From: Amycolatopsis pithecellobii | GTDB lineage: Bacteria; Actinomycetota; Actinomycetes; Mycobacteriales; Pseudonocardiaceae | Length of the DNA: 64,000 nt | Assembly (NCBI RefSeq): GCF_009707865.1 | Contig: NZ_WMBA01000031.1 | Span: 1-64,000, forward strand | Reading direction: 5' to 3' | In this document: piece after piece, positions 32,285 through 41,806 of the stretch | Layout of the letters: each line of letters begins with the position of its first letter | Position numbering within the stretch: position 1 is the stretch's first letter | Program-made: the position numbers and the translations under genes | Notes under the pieces: generated by a model | Told to the model about the DNA's origin: nothing | Database searches by the model: none | Seen by the model: the letters and a program-made list of their open reading frames with translations, nothing else

Positions 32285-35200
32285 GTGGTGGACGGGACCG
32301 AGGACCGGCCCGGCACGACGTTGGGGGAGCTGCTGCGACGGCACCGGCGTCGTCGTCGGCTGACCCAGAGCGAACTTGCCGAGACGGCCGGGATCAGCGT
32401 GCGCACGCTGAGCAATCTCGAGCGCGGCCGGTCCCGTACCGCGCAGCGCCGGTCCGCCGAGGTACTCGCCGACGCGCTCGGTCTCGACGGCACGGATCGC
32501 GCGGTTTTCCTTGCGGCGGCCAAGGAAGGGCGGCGGTTTCCCGAACCCGCACCGGTCGCGGGCGCGCCGCCGCCCGCTGTCGCGGACCTGGTCGGGCGCG
32601 TCGGTGAGCTCGCGTTCCTGCGCCACGCCGCCGAGGCCGCGGAGGACGCGCCGGCCGGTGTGGTGGTGCCGGTGATCGGGCAGCCCGGGGTCGGCAAGAC
32701 CGCACTGGTCCAGACCGCCGCGCACGCGCTGAGTTCCTTGTTCCCACACGGATTCCTGTCGGTGGACCTGCGTGGCATGGACGACCAGCCGGTCGGCCCG
32801 CGTGTCGCGCTGGATTCGCTGCTGCGCTCACTGGCCGTGCCCGCCACGCGGATCCCGGCGACCGTCGGCGAACAGGCCGCGCTCTACCGGTCCCTGCTGG
32901 CCGGGCGGCGGTTGCTGGTCGTGCTCGACAATGCCGCCGGCGAGGACCAGGTCCGGCCGCTGCTGGCGGAAACCCAGGGCTGTCTCACGCTGATCACCTG
33001 CCGCCGCGCGCTCACCGGGCTGCCGTCCGCGCGCCCGTTGCGGCTGAACCCGCTCGCGGAGGCCGACGCCACGGCACTCGTCGGGTCGATCATCGGCGCG
33101 GAGCGGGCCGCCGCCGAGCCGGCGGCCACGGCCGAACTCGTCGAGCTGTGCGGGAATCTGCCGCTGGCCGTGCGCATCGCCGGGAACCGGCTGGCCAGCA
33201 GGCCCGACTGGTCGGTGACGTACCTGGTCGGCCAGCTGCGTGACGAGCGCACCCGGCTCGGCGCGCTGTCGGCCGGTGATCTGCGGGTGCGGCCGGCGTT
33301 CGAGATCTCCCACTGGCGGCTGTCCCCGGACGCGCGGCTGGTGTTCCGGCGGGCCGCGGTGATCCCCGGCCCGGATTTCGGGGTGGCCCTTGCCGCCGTC
33401 GCCACCGGGTTGCCCGAAACCGAGGTGCGGCGGCATCTCGACGAGCTGGTCGACGCGAGCATGCTGCGCCCGGCGGCCGCGCCGGGACGCTACGCCTATC
33501 ACGACCTGATCCGCATCTACGCCCGCGAACAGCTCAAGGACGAGGAACAGACCGGGCGAAGACAGGAACAGGCGGTCGTCGATCATCTGCTCGCCGCGGC
33601 CACCGAAGCGGGAAAGATGTTCCTGCCCGAAGCCCGCACGAGCGACGGCCGGTTCGCCACCCTCGACGAGGCCGCCGCGTGGCTCGACGCCGAAGCCGGG
33701 AACTGGCTGGCCGCGCAACGCATCGCGGCGCGCGCCGGGCAGCATCGCGAGGTGCTCGATCTGGCCGAGGCGCTGCACTGGTACGCCGACGTCCGGCTCC
33801 AGCAGTACCCGTGGGACGAGGTCGCCGAGCTCGGTCTCGCCGCGGCCCGCGCGCTGGGCAGCCGCACCGAGGAAGCGTCGATGCTCAATGCCCTTGGCTG
33901 GGCACGGTATTACTGCCTGGGTGACGACGAGGGCGGCCGTGCCGTGCTCGAGGAGGCGCTGGCGCTCGCGAGCCGGATCGGTGACCGGCGTCAGGAGACC
34001 TGGGCGCTGGGGTATCTCGGTGCGGTGTTCATGAAGCTGGGCCGTTCCGACGAAGCGCTGCGCCATATCCGCCGTGCCGTCTCGATGTCCGGTGATCTCG
34101 GGTTCTGGCTCGGCCAGAGCACGATCCGCAACGCGCTCGGCCGGATCCTGTGCGCCGTCGGGCGCGCCGACGAAGGGCTCGCGGTGCACCGGGCCGTGCT
34201 CGTGGACGCGGAATTCAACCGCGACGCGACCAACGCCGATTCCTACCGGATGCTCAAGGCCTACACCATCCAGTGCATCGGCATGGCGCTGGAAGCGCTG
34301 GAGGACTGGCTGCGCGCCGGCGCCACGTTCGGCACCGCCCGCGCCCTGTTCGCCTCGATCCCGTTGCCGTTGCGGGAAGCCGAATCCGCGTTGCACGAGG
34401 GCATGGCATGGCGCCGGGCCGGACGTCGTTACCTGCCGTTGGCGGCCGGGTCGCTGCGCACGGCGCTGTCGGTGTTCACCGGTCCGCTGAACCGGTGGGA
34501 CCGGGCACAGACGCTGTCCGAGCTGGCCGCGGTGCTCGAACTCACCAGCGATCCCGCCGGTGCCCGCCAGTGCCGTGCGGAAGCCGTTGCGCTGTATGAA
34601 GAACTGGGCACCGACCGGGCCAAGGAGCTCGCGGCGCAACTGGCCGCTCCGCGACCACGGCCCGCACGCCTGTCGGACCGGTTGTCCGCCGCCCGCAACC
34701 GCGCGTTCGCCGGGCGCGCCGAAGAGCTGGCACTGGTGCGGGCCGCGCGGCGCGCGCAGGAGCCGCCGTTCCACGTGCTGTGGCTGCACGGCCCCGGAGG
34801 GATCGGGAAAACCGCGTTGCTGCGGCGGATCGCCGACGACGCCGGCGCGGACGGCGAATCGTGCGTCATGCTCGACGCCCGCACGTTCACCCCGACACCG
34901 CAAGGTTTTCGCGGCGCGCTGGGTTCGCCCGACTGGCCCGCCGGGGTCCGGTTGATCGTGCTGGACACCGCGGAGCTGATCGGGTCGCTGGAAACCTGGC
35001 TGCGTGAGGCATTCCTGCCGACCGCGCCACAGGACGCCATCCTGGTCATCGCGAGCCGCGACGAACCGGCGCCCGAGTGGCTGTCGGACCGATCGTGGTG
35101 GAAGTCGTTGCGCACCATGCCCGTTCCGCCTCTGGCCGCAGGTGAGGCCGCGGATCTGTTGCGGCAGCGCGGATTCCCGGACAACGCCGTGGCACTGGAG

Positions 35201-36196
35201 TTCGCCGGCGGTCACCCGCTGTCGCTCGGCCTCGCCGCGGACGTGCTGCGGCAGCACGGTGCGGGCGCCCCGGACTGGGAGATCGGTTCCGATGTCGTCG
35301 CGTCACTGACCCGGCACCTGATGGAGACGGCGCCGTCGTTCGCGCATCGCGAGGCGCTGGAGGTCATGGCACTGGCCAGAGCGACCACCGCGGATCTGTT
35401 GCGGCACAGCCTTTCCGAGCCGCCGCCGGACGCGGGGACACTGCTCGAATGGCTGCGTGAACTGTCGTTTGTGGACAGTAGCGGCGCGGGGCTGGTGCCG
35501 GACCGGGGCGTGCGGGCGGCACTGGCCGCGCAGGTGTCGCAGGACAGTTACCAGCGGGTGTTCCGGTATGTCGCGGAGCGGATGCTCGCGGCACCGCAGG
35601 AACACCGCCGGGTGCTCGACTTCCTTTACCTGAGCCGGTTTCGCATCGACGGTGCCGGCGAACTGGCCCCGGACACCCGGGTCGACGCGGCGGCGCCACC
35701 GGATGAGCAGGCCGTGCTGAAACTGATCGAGCACACCTCGGGCGCGCGTTCGGCACGGCTGGCGCGGCGGTGGTGGCGGGCGCAACCCGGGGCGTTCACC
35801 GTGCTGCGCCGGCGCGACGGCGGGATCGACGGTGTGGCGGTGCTGCCCCGGCTGACGGCAGGGGAGCCGGACGTGCCCGACGACCCGGCGGCGCGGGCGG
35901 CGCTGGCGTGGGCGCGGGAGCATGCCCCGCTCCAGCCGGGGCAGCACCTGCTGCTCGGCCGGTGGCTGGCCGGCGACGATCTGTGCGACCAGACCGTGTC
36001 GTTGCTCGTGCGCCGGTGGTTGAGCACACCCGGGCCGGCCCTGAGCTACGCCGTGGCCGGGGACGACGCGTCGACGGCGATGTTCTCCTTCCTCGGGCAG
36101 CGGCCGTTGCCGCGGATACCCGATGCGGGCACGCCGTTCGTGTTCGACTGGCGGGAAACCCCGCCGGCGGAATGGATCCGGCTCATCGCGAAGTGA
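32285..36196 (+). CDS. XRE-NB-ARC-TPR regulator with a second ATPase module
   Basis: 1303 aa. Residues 13-70 form an XRE helix-turn-helix (RRLTQSELAETAGISVRTL, LERGR). A STAND ATPase follows: Walker A GQPGVGKT near 133, Walker B LLVVLDNA, and GNLPLAVRIAGNRL. Residues about 480-800 are helical repeats of TPR type. A second P-loop, GPGGIGKT near 835, starts another ATPase region with RLIVLDTAEL and IVIASRDE-like sensor strands. The final ~250 residues (LIEHTSGARSARLARRWW onward) may be a GNAT-like fold, low certainty. GTG start with TAAGG upstream. Large signal-transducing transcription regulator; the target is unknown. The stop lies 14 nt inside the convergent decarboxylase. Confidence 0.85.
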   Translation: MVDGTEDRPGTTLGELLRRHRRRRRLTQSELAETAGISVRTLSNLERGRSRTAQRRSAEVLADALGLDGTDRAVFLAAAKEGRRFPEPAPVAGAPPPAVADLVGRVGELAFLRHAAEAAEDAPAGVVVPVIGQPGVGKTALVQTAAHALSSLFPHGFLSVDLRGMDDQPVGPRVALDSLLRSLAVPATRIPATVGEQAALYRSLLAGRRLLVVLDNAAGEDQVRPLLAETQGCLTLITCRRALTGLPSARPLRLNPLAEADATALVGSIIGAERAAAEPAATAELVELCGNLPLAVRIAGNRLASRPDWSVTYLVGQLRDERTRLGALSAGDLRVRPAFEISHWRLSPDARLVFRRAAVIPGPDFGVALAAVATGLPETEVRRHLDELVDASMLRPAAAPGRYAYHDLIRIYAREQLKDEEQTGRRQEQAVVDHLLAAATEAGKMFLPEARTSDGRFATLDEAAAWLDAEAGNWLAAQRIAARAGQHREVLDLAEALHWYADVRLQQYPWDEVAELGLAAARALGSRTEEASMLNALGWARYYCLGDDEGGRAVLEEALALASRIGDRRQETWALGYLGAVFMKLGRSDEALRHIRRAVSMSGDLGFWLGQSTIRNALGRILCAVGRADEGLAVHRAVLVDAEFNRDATNADSYRMLKAYTIQCIGMALEALEDWLRAGATFGTARALFASIPLPLREAESALHEGMAWRRAGRRYLPLAAGSLRTALSVFTGPLNRWDRAQTLSELAAVLELTSDPAGARQCRAEAVALYEELGTDRAKELAAQLAAPRPRPARLSDRLSAARNRAFAGRAEELALVRAARRAQEPPFHVLWLHGPGGIGKTALLRRIADDAGADGESCVMLDARTFTPTPQGFRGALGSPDWPAGVRLIVLDTAELIGSLETWLREAFLPTAPQDAILVIASRDEPAPEWLSDRSWWKSLRTMPVPPLAAGEAADLLRQRGFPDNAVALEFAGGHPLSLGLAADVLRQHGAGAPDWEIGSDVVASLTRHLMETAPSFAHREALEVMALARATTADLLRHSLSEPPPDAGTLLEWLRELSFVDSSGAGLVPDRGVRAALAAQVSQDSYQRVFRYVAERMLAAPQEHRRVLDFLYLSRFRIDGAGELAPDTRVDAAAPPDEQAVLKLIEHTSGARSARLARRWWRAQPGAFTVLRRRDGGIDGVAVLPRLTAGEPDVPDDPAARAALAWAREHAPLQPGQHLLLGRWLAGDDLCDQTVSLLVRRWLSTPGPALSYAVAGDDASTAMFSFLGQRPLPRIPDAGTPFVFDWRETPPAEWIRLIAK

Positions 36197-37551
36197 ACGC
36201 CGCCAGCACCGCGTCGGCGGAGCGGTCGACGTCGGCTTCGGTGGTGCGCCAGCTGGACACCGAGATCCGCATGTACTCGCGGCCATGCCAGGTCGTGCCA
36301 CCCATCCAGCACACCCCGGACCGCTGCACCGCCGCGAGTACTTCCCGGGTGCGCTCGTCGTCGCCGAAGGAGGCGAGAACCTGGTTGAGCACCACGTCGT
36401 TGCCGATCGTCACGCCACCATCGGCCAGGCGGGCGGCGAACCTGCGGGCCAGGGCGCAGCAGCGGTCCACGAGCTCGGCGAAACCGGAGCGGCCGAGTTC
36501 GCGCAGCACTGCCCAGGTCGCGAAACCGCGGGCGCGCCGCGAGGATTCGGGGGCGAAGGCGCTCGGCGAGCGGAACCCGTCCTGGGCCCGTCAGGTAGGC
36601 CGCGTGATACGCGGTCGCGGCGGCGTGCGCGTCCGGATGCGCGCAGAACGCGTAACCGCTGTCGTAGGGGACGTTGAGCCATTTGTGCCCGTCGGTCGAC
36701 CACGAATCCGCGTCCTCGACGCCGTTCGTCAGCTGTCGCAGGGCGGGGCTGGCGGCGGCCCACAGCCCGACCGCGCCGTCGACGTGCACCCATGCGCCGT
36801 GGGCGTGCGCCGCCTCGATCGCGGCGGGGAAGTCGTCGAACGCGCCGGTGTTGACGTCCCCCGCCTGCAGGCACACGATCCGTGGACCGTCCACTTCGGA
36901 CAGAAGGCGGCGGAGCTCGCCGACGTCGGCGCGGCCCTGGGCATCGGTGCGCACCGGGATGATGGCCGCGGTACCCAGCCCGAGCAGCCGCAGCGCCCTG
37001 TCGATGGTCGCGTGCCGGTCGGCGGTGGCCAGCACCCGGACGCGGGGTGCGCCGGAGAGACCGTCACGCTCCACATCCCACCCGGCGGCGGCCAGCACGT
37101 GGTGCCGCGCCGCGGCGAGGCAGACGGTGTTGGCGGCCTGCCCGCCGGTGACGAACCCGGCCGACGCGCCGGCGGGCAGCCCGAGCAGTTCCTTGAGCCA
37201 GGTCGCGGCGACGTCTTCGACGGCCGCTGCGGCGGGGGAGCTGATGGCGTTGGCGGCGTTCTGGTCCCAGGCGGTGGTCAGCAGGTCGGCGGCGGTGGCG
37301 GCGTCGGTCGAACCACCGATGACGAAACCGAAGTACCGTGGGCCGGTGCTGGCGACCAGCGCCGGTTCGGCCACCTTTGCGAGCTCCTCGACGACCTGGG
37401 CCGCGGGCGTCGGCCCGTCGGGCAACTCGCCGCCGAGCGCGTCCCGCACGGATTCCGGGCTCGTGGCAGGGAAAACCGGCTCGCCGGCGGCCCGCTCCCG
37501 ATAGTCGGCGGCCCTCGCCGCGGTGGTCACGAGCAGTTCACGCAGTTCCAT
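36183..37551 (-). pseudogene. PLP-dependent decarboxylase (group II), frameshifted
   Basis: The N-terminal part (MELRELLVTTAARAADYRER to YHAAYLTGP) contains GFVTGGQAANTVCLAAAR, HVDGAVGLWAA and the PLP-lysine motif STDGHKWLNVPYD. The C-terminal part (FAPESSRRARGFATW, VLRELGRSGFAELVDRCCAL, WMGGTTWHGREYMRISV) is in another frame. They join if one C is dropped from GGGCCC at 36584-36589, restoring LTG-QDGFRSPSAFAPES. The whole would be about 455 aa, like aromatic-amino-acid/aspartate-type decarboxylases. Either a sequencing error in a short G/C run, a recent null mutation, or programmed slippage. The reading frames are otherwise intact, so any inactivation is recent. Confidence 0.88.
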
Positions 37552-37587
37552 GCCCTGAGCCTAGCGAGGGGGAAGGTGCTGTTTCCT

Positions 37588-37651
37588 CAGCGGCACAGCC
37601 GCTTGTTGTGGGCCGTCAGCTTGCATCGCCACCTGCACCGCCACGCAAGCC
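37588..37651. repeat. Dispersed 64-66-bp element, copy B
   Basis: On the minus strand it begins GGCTTGCGTGGCGG and ends with ACGGCCCACA and a hairpin. The stem is AGCGGC (37589-37594), loop ACA, GCCGCT (37598-37603). The first 14 bases and the block before the stem match copy A at 19722-19787; the middle 22-24 bases do not. It lies between divergent genes starting at 37551 and 37679. Confidence 0.65.
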
Positions 37652-37678
37652 TTCACCCCATTCTCTAACCTCGGGTCC

Positions 37679-38602
37679 ATGAGCGTTTCGGTGCTGGAGC
37701 TGGTGCGGGCGCGAGCGGCGGACGGCAGCGTCCCGGGGGCGCGGGAGGATCCGTACCGGCTGGGGCTGGCGATCGAGGGTGGCGGGAGCCGGGGGACCTA
37801 CGCCAGTGGGATGGCCGTGGAACTCGAGCGTCGCGGGCTGACGCGGGTGTTCGACGACGTGTACGGCTCGTCGATGGGCGCGATCACCGGGGCGTGGCTG
37901 CTGTCGGGCAAGGCCGAGCACGGCACGTCGTTCTGGTGGCATCCCGAGGTCATGCCGAATGTCATCAAGCCAAGGGCCGCGCTGCGCCGGAAACCGGTGG
38001 TGGACCTGGAATTCCTGATGAACGAGGTGTATCAGCGCTGGGCCGGGCTCGACTTCGCGGGCGTGCTGGCCGCCCCGGCGCGGTTGCATCCGATCGCCAC
38101 CGACGCCGACAGCGGTGAGGGCATCGACCTCGCGCCGCACCTGACCGACGCCGAGTCGCTCAAGCTCGCCTTGCGCGGTTCGGCCGGCCTGCCGCTGCTC
38201 GCCGGTCCGCTCATCCGGCTCGACGGCCGCCGGTTGCTGGACGGCGGGCTCACCGAGCCGATCCCGTTTCACTCGGCCCTGCGCGACGGCTGCACCCACG
38301 TGCTCGTGTTGCGCACCCGCCGCGCCGATGAACGTCCCCTGCCGCCGTCGCGGATGGAAAACCTTGCGGTGACGGCATTTCTGCGCCGGACCGCACCCGC
38401 GGCGCTCGGCGCGTGGCGCGAGCGCACCCGCCACCGCCGCGCCGACGACGAACACCTCTCCTCGGCCGGGCCACTGACCCAGGTCCTCGTCCCACCCGGC
38501 GCACCGGAGGTCTCCCGCCTCGCCGTCGACCCCGCCCTGCTGCGCCGCGCGCTCGACCTCGGCGCCGCGGCCATGGCCACCGCGCTCGACATCGAGACCT
38601 AG
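37679..38602 (+). CDS. Patatin-like phospholipase
   Basis: 307 aa. The catalytic dyad and oxyanion hole are clear: LAIEGGGSRGTYASG, the nucleophile elbow VYGSSMGAITG (GxSxG), and the Asp in LLDGGLTEPIP (DGG). The family hydrolyses lipid acyl esters. No signal peptide or membrane segment, so it is cytosolic or peripheral. It resembles the bacterial YjjU/RssA-type patatins. Convergent with the molybdenum hydroxylase operon, ending 9 bp from it. Confidence 0.92.
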   Translation: MSVSVLELVRARAADGSVPGAREDPYRLGLAIEGGGSRGTYASGMAVELERRGLTRVFDDVYGSSMGAITGAWLLSGKAEHGTSFWWHPEVMPNVIKPRAALRRKPVVDLEFLMNEVYQRWAGLDFAGVLAAPARLHPIATDADSGEGIDLAPHLTDAESLKLALRGSAGLPLLAGPLIRLDGRRLLDGGLTEPIPFHSALRDGCTHVLVLRTRRADERPLPPSRMENLAVTAFLRRTAPAALGAWRERTRHRRADDEHLSSAGPLTQVLVPPGAPEVSRLAVDPALLRRALDLGAAAMATALDIET

Positions 38603-38611
38603 GCTTTCCGC

Positions 38612-40831
38612 CTACAGCAACTTGTCCAGGGTGATGGGCAGGTCATGGACACGGCGGCCGGTGGCGTTGTGCACGGCGTTGGCGACCGCCGCCGCCGAGC
38701 CCACGGTGCCCAGTTCGCCGATACCGCGCACCCCGGCCGGATTGAACACGGTGTCCGCGTGCTGCACGAACCGGACGTCGATATCGGGCACGTCGGGATT
38801 GACCGGCAGCAGATACTCGGCGAGGTTGGCGTTGGCGAACCGTCCGGTGGCCGCCTCGACCCGGGTGCCTTCCAGGAGCGCCTGACCGATGCCGAAGATG
38901 ACCCCGCCCGCGATCTGGCTGCGTGCCGCTTTCATGTTGACGATCAGCCCCGCGTCGATCACGGTGGTGAACCGCGACAGCCGTGGTTCCCCGGTCAGCC
39001 GGTGGACGCGGACCTCGCAGAAGTGAGCGCCGAACGAGTGGAACGCGTATTTCGCCGGGTCACCGCCGGCAGGTCCGCTCTCGGTGGCTTCCACGGCCGG
39101 CGTACCGGTCAACTCCAGCAGGGTGCCGAAACCGATGGTGCGGCCACCCCCGATGAGCGAACCGTCGCCATAGCGCACGTCGTCCGGTGCCATCCCGTGG
39201 AACGGCGAACGCGGGTTGTCGAGCGCGAGCCGGGTCAGCGCACGCGTGGCGGAATCGGCCGCGGCACGCACACCCGGCGCGACACCGGCGGTGGAGGCGG
39301 AACCGAAAGCGCCGTAGTTGTTCGGCAGCGCCGAGTCGCCGAGGTCCGGCCTGACCCGCTCCAGCGGGATGCCCAGTGCGTCGGCGCCGAGGATCGCCAG
39401 CACCGTCCACATGCCCGTGCCCAGGTCGGCGGTGGCGCTGGAGACCGCGGCGGTGCCGTCGGCCTGCAGGCGCACCTTCACCGAGGTCGCGAACCGGTTC
39501 GCCGGGTAGATCGCGGTGGACATGCCCATGCCGACCAGCCACTCGCCGTCTTCGTTGGTGACGGAGCGGGGCACCGGGTTGCGCCGGGCCCAGCCGAACG
39601 CCTCCGCGCCGACGCGGTAACACTCGTCGAGATGCTTGCTGGACCAGGCCCGGTCGGTGCCGGGCAGGACCGTGGCGTAGTTCCGCATCCGCAGTTCGAT
39701 CGGGTCGATCCGGAGCCGGATCGCCAGTTCGTCCATGGCGCTCTCGATCGCGAAGGAACCCGAGTTCTCGCCCGGCGCCCGCATGAAGGTGGGTACCGGC
39801 ACATCGAGGGCGACGACCTTCTGCCCGACATGCAGGTTCGGCGACCGGTACAGCACGCGCGACGTGGTGCCGGGCCCGGACTCGGGACGGCCCCCCGAGG
39901 CCGACGTGCTGGAGTAGGCGTCGTGCTTCACCGCGGTGAGCACACCGTCCCGGGTGGCGCCCAGTGCCACGGTTTGCGCCACCGTCGAGCGGTGCCCGGT
40001 GACCGTGAACGTCTGCTCGCGGGTGAGCACGGTCCGCACCGGGCGGCCCAGCGCCTGCGCGGCGGCCACCGTGAGCGGGGCGCAGGACCAGGTGGTTGCC
40101 TTGTTGCCGAAGCCGCCGCCGACGAACGGGCTGATCACGTGCACCTTCGCCGGATCCACTCCGGTCCACGCCGCGATGTCACCGGCGTGCCTGTTCGGCG
40201 ACTGGGTGCCGCTGTAGACCGTGACGTGGCCGTCCTGCCACACCGCGGTCGTCGAGTGCGGCTCCATCGCGTTGTGGTTTTCGATCGGCTGGCTGTAGTC
40301 GCCGGTCACCGTGACTTCGCTGGCGGCGAGCGCGTCGTCGATCGAGGACACCCCGGGGGCCAGGAAGTCCTGCACCGCCGGCTCGCCGAAACTGGGCGGC
40401 GGGATCGTCGCCGTGGGGAAGCCGGCCTCGAACGACGCGGCGGGTGGCCGGGCGTCATAGCTGGTCCGGACCAATGCGGCGGCATTGCGGGCCTGCTCGA
40501 ACGTCTCGGCCACCACCAGCCCGATGATCTGCCCGTGGTAACGGATTTCGGTGTCCTGCAAGGGCGCCCAGTTCTGCGCGCCCGCCGCGTCCGCGGGGGC
40601 GAACAACTTCAGCGGATTGAACGGCGTGAAGACGGCCAGCACGCCGGGTGAGTGCTCCGCGGCGCCGGTATCCATCGACCGGATGCTGCCGCGGCCGATC
40701 GTGCTCACCACCAGGTAGCCGTTGGCCAGCCGGTCGAAGCGGAAGTCCGCCCCATACCGGGCGCCACCGGTGACCTTGAGCCGGCCGTCGATCCGGTTGA
40801 CCGCGGTCCCGAAAGGAGATCGTCGAGGCAT
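38612..40831 (-). CDS. Xanthine dehydrogenase-family molybdopterin-binding subunit
   Basis: 739 aa, usual for the large subunit of PaoC/YagR-type aldehyde oxidoreductases. GSFAIESAMDELAIRLRIDPIELRMRN is split around residues 360-385, and PFVGGGFGNK and GIGELGTVGSAAAVANAVHNATG (toward the C terminus; catalytic Glu expected in GELG) are Moco-binding signatures. It should oxidise an aldehyde or N-heterocycle by hydroxylation with water. Last gene of a three-gene operon with FAD and Tat-exported Fe-S subunits; it has no signal peptide itself and would be exported as a passenger of the complex. Confidence 0.92.
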   Translation of the reverse strand: MPRRSPFGTAVNRIDGRLKVTGGARYGADFRFDRLANGYLVVSTIGRGSIRSMDTGAAEHSPGVLAVFTPFNPLKLFAPADAAGAQNWAPLQDTEIRYHGQIIGLVVAETFEQARNAAALVRTSYDARPPAASFEAGFPTATIPPPSFGEPAVQDFLAPGVSSIDDALAASEVTVTGDYSQPIENHNAMEPHSTTAVWQDGHVTVYSGTQSPNRHAGDIAAWTGVDPAKVHVISPFVGGGFGNKATTWSCAPLTVAAAQALGRPVRTVLTREQTFTVTGHRSTVAQTVALGATRDGVLTAVKHDAYSSTSASGGRPESGPGTTSRVLYRSPNLHVGQKVVALDVPVPTFMRAPGENSGSFAIESAMDELAIRLRIDPIELRMRNYATVLPGTDRAWSSKHLDECYRVGAEAFGWARRNPVPRSVTNEDGEWLVGMGMSTAIYPANRFATSVKVRLQADGTAAVSSATADLGTGMWTVLAILGADALGIPLERVRPDLGDSALPNNYGAFGSASTAGVAPGVRAAADSATRALTRLALDNPRSPFHGMAPDDVRYGDGSLIGGGRTIGFGTLLELTGTPAVEATESGPAGGDPAKYAFHSFGAHFCEVRVHRLTGEPRLSRFTTVIDAGLIVNMKAARSQIAGGVIFGIGQALLEGTRVEAATGRFANANLAEYLLPVNPDVPDIDVRFVQHADTVFNPAGVRGIGELGTVGSAAAVANAVHNATGRRVHDLPITLDKLL

Positions 40832-40834
40832 GTC

Positions 40835-41806
40835 TCAGTCCTTCAAACTCATCAGGGCGCGAACGATGGTCCGCTGCAGCAGCGCTACCTTGAATCCGTT
40901 GTGTGCCAAGGGATGAGCTCCCTCGACGGCGCGCTGCGCCGCGGATTCGGCCAGATCCTGGCGCAGCGGCCGGTTCCGTAACGCGTCCTCGACCGCGGGC
41001 AGCCGCCACGGTGTGGTGGCGACGCCGCCCACCGCGACCCGCACGTCCCGCACGATCGGCCCGTCCAGGTCCACCGCGACCGCCGCCGACGAGAGGGCGA
41101 ACTCGTACGACGCCCTGTCGCGGATCTTGAGGTAGGCCGAGCGACGTGCCCAGTCGAGCCGCGGTACCAGCACACCGGTGACCAGCTCGCCGGGATGCAG
41201 ATCGAACTCCCGCTCCGGCGAGTCGCCGGGCCGGAGGTAGAACTCGGCCAGCCGCACGCTGCGCGTGCCCGTCCGGCCCCGGAGTTCGACCGAGGCATCC
41301 AGCGCCACCAGCGCGACCGCCAGGTCGCTGGGATGGGTGGACACGCAGGAGCCGCTGGTGCCGAGGATGGCGTGCATGCGGTTTTCGCCGTTCAGCGCCG
41401 GACATCCGGTGCCGGGTTCCCGCTTGTTGCACGGCGTCGCGGTGTCCCGGAAGTAGCCGCACCGGCTGCGCTGCAACAGATTGCCGCCGATACTGGCCAT
41501 GTTGCGCAGTTGTGGCGAGGCACTGGCCAGCAGCGCCTGGGCGAGCACCGGGTAGCCGGCCGTCACCAGCGGATGGGCGGCGACGTCGCTCATCCGCTCC
41601 AGCGCCCCGAGGTGCAGACCTCGTTGATCCAGCCGGATCCCGGGCAACGCCAGGTGATTGATGTCGACCACGTGCCGGGGTGTCATCACCTCGAGCTTCA
41701 TCAGGTCGACCAAGGTGGTACCACCGGCCAGGTAGGCGGAACCGTCCACGGGCGCCGCGAGCGCCTCGTCCACGGTGCGTGCGGTGGCGAAATCGTAGGG
41801 CCGCAT
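40835..41806 (-). CDS. FAD-binding subunit of the molybdenum hydroxylase
   Basis: 323 aa. FAD contacts in AYLAGGTTLVDLMKL and ASIGGNLLQRSRCGYF. The Cys-containing segment CGYFRDTATPCNKREPGTGC with three or four cysteines resembles the extra [4Fe-4S] site of PaoB-type subunits. ATG 41806 overlaps the upstream stop by one base (TGATG). It passes electrons between the Fe-S subunit and the acceptor. The spacing to the molybdopterin subunit is three bases. Confidence 0.92.
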   Translation of the reverse strand: MRPYDFATARTVDEALAAPVDGSAYLAGGTTLVDLMKLEVMTPRHVVDINHLALPGIRLDQRGLHLGALERMSDVAAHPLVTAGYPVLAQALLASASPQLRNMASIGGNLLQRSRCGYFRDTATPCNKREPGTGCPALNGENRMHAILGTSGSCVSTHPSDLAVALVALDASVELRGRTGTRSVRLAEFYLRPGDSPEREFDLHPGELVTGVLVPRLDWARRSAYLKIRDRASYEFALSSAAVAVDLDGPIVRDVRVAVGGVATTPWRLPAVEDALRNRPLRQDLAESAAQRAVEGAHPLAHNGFKVALLQRTIVRALMSLKD

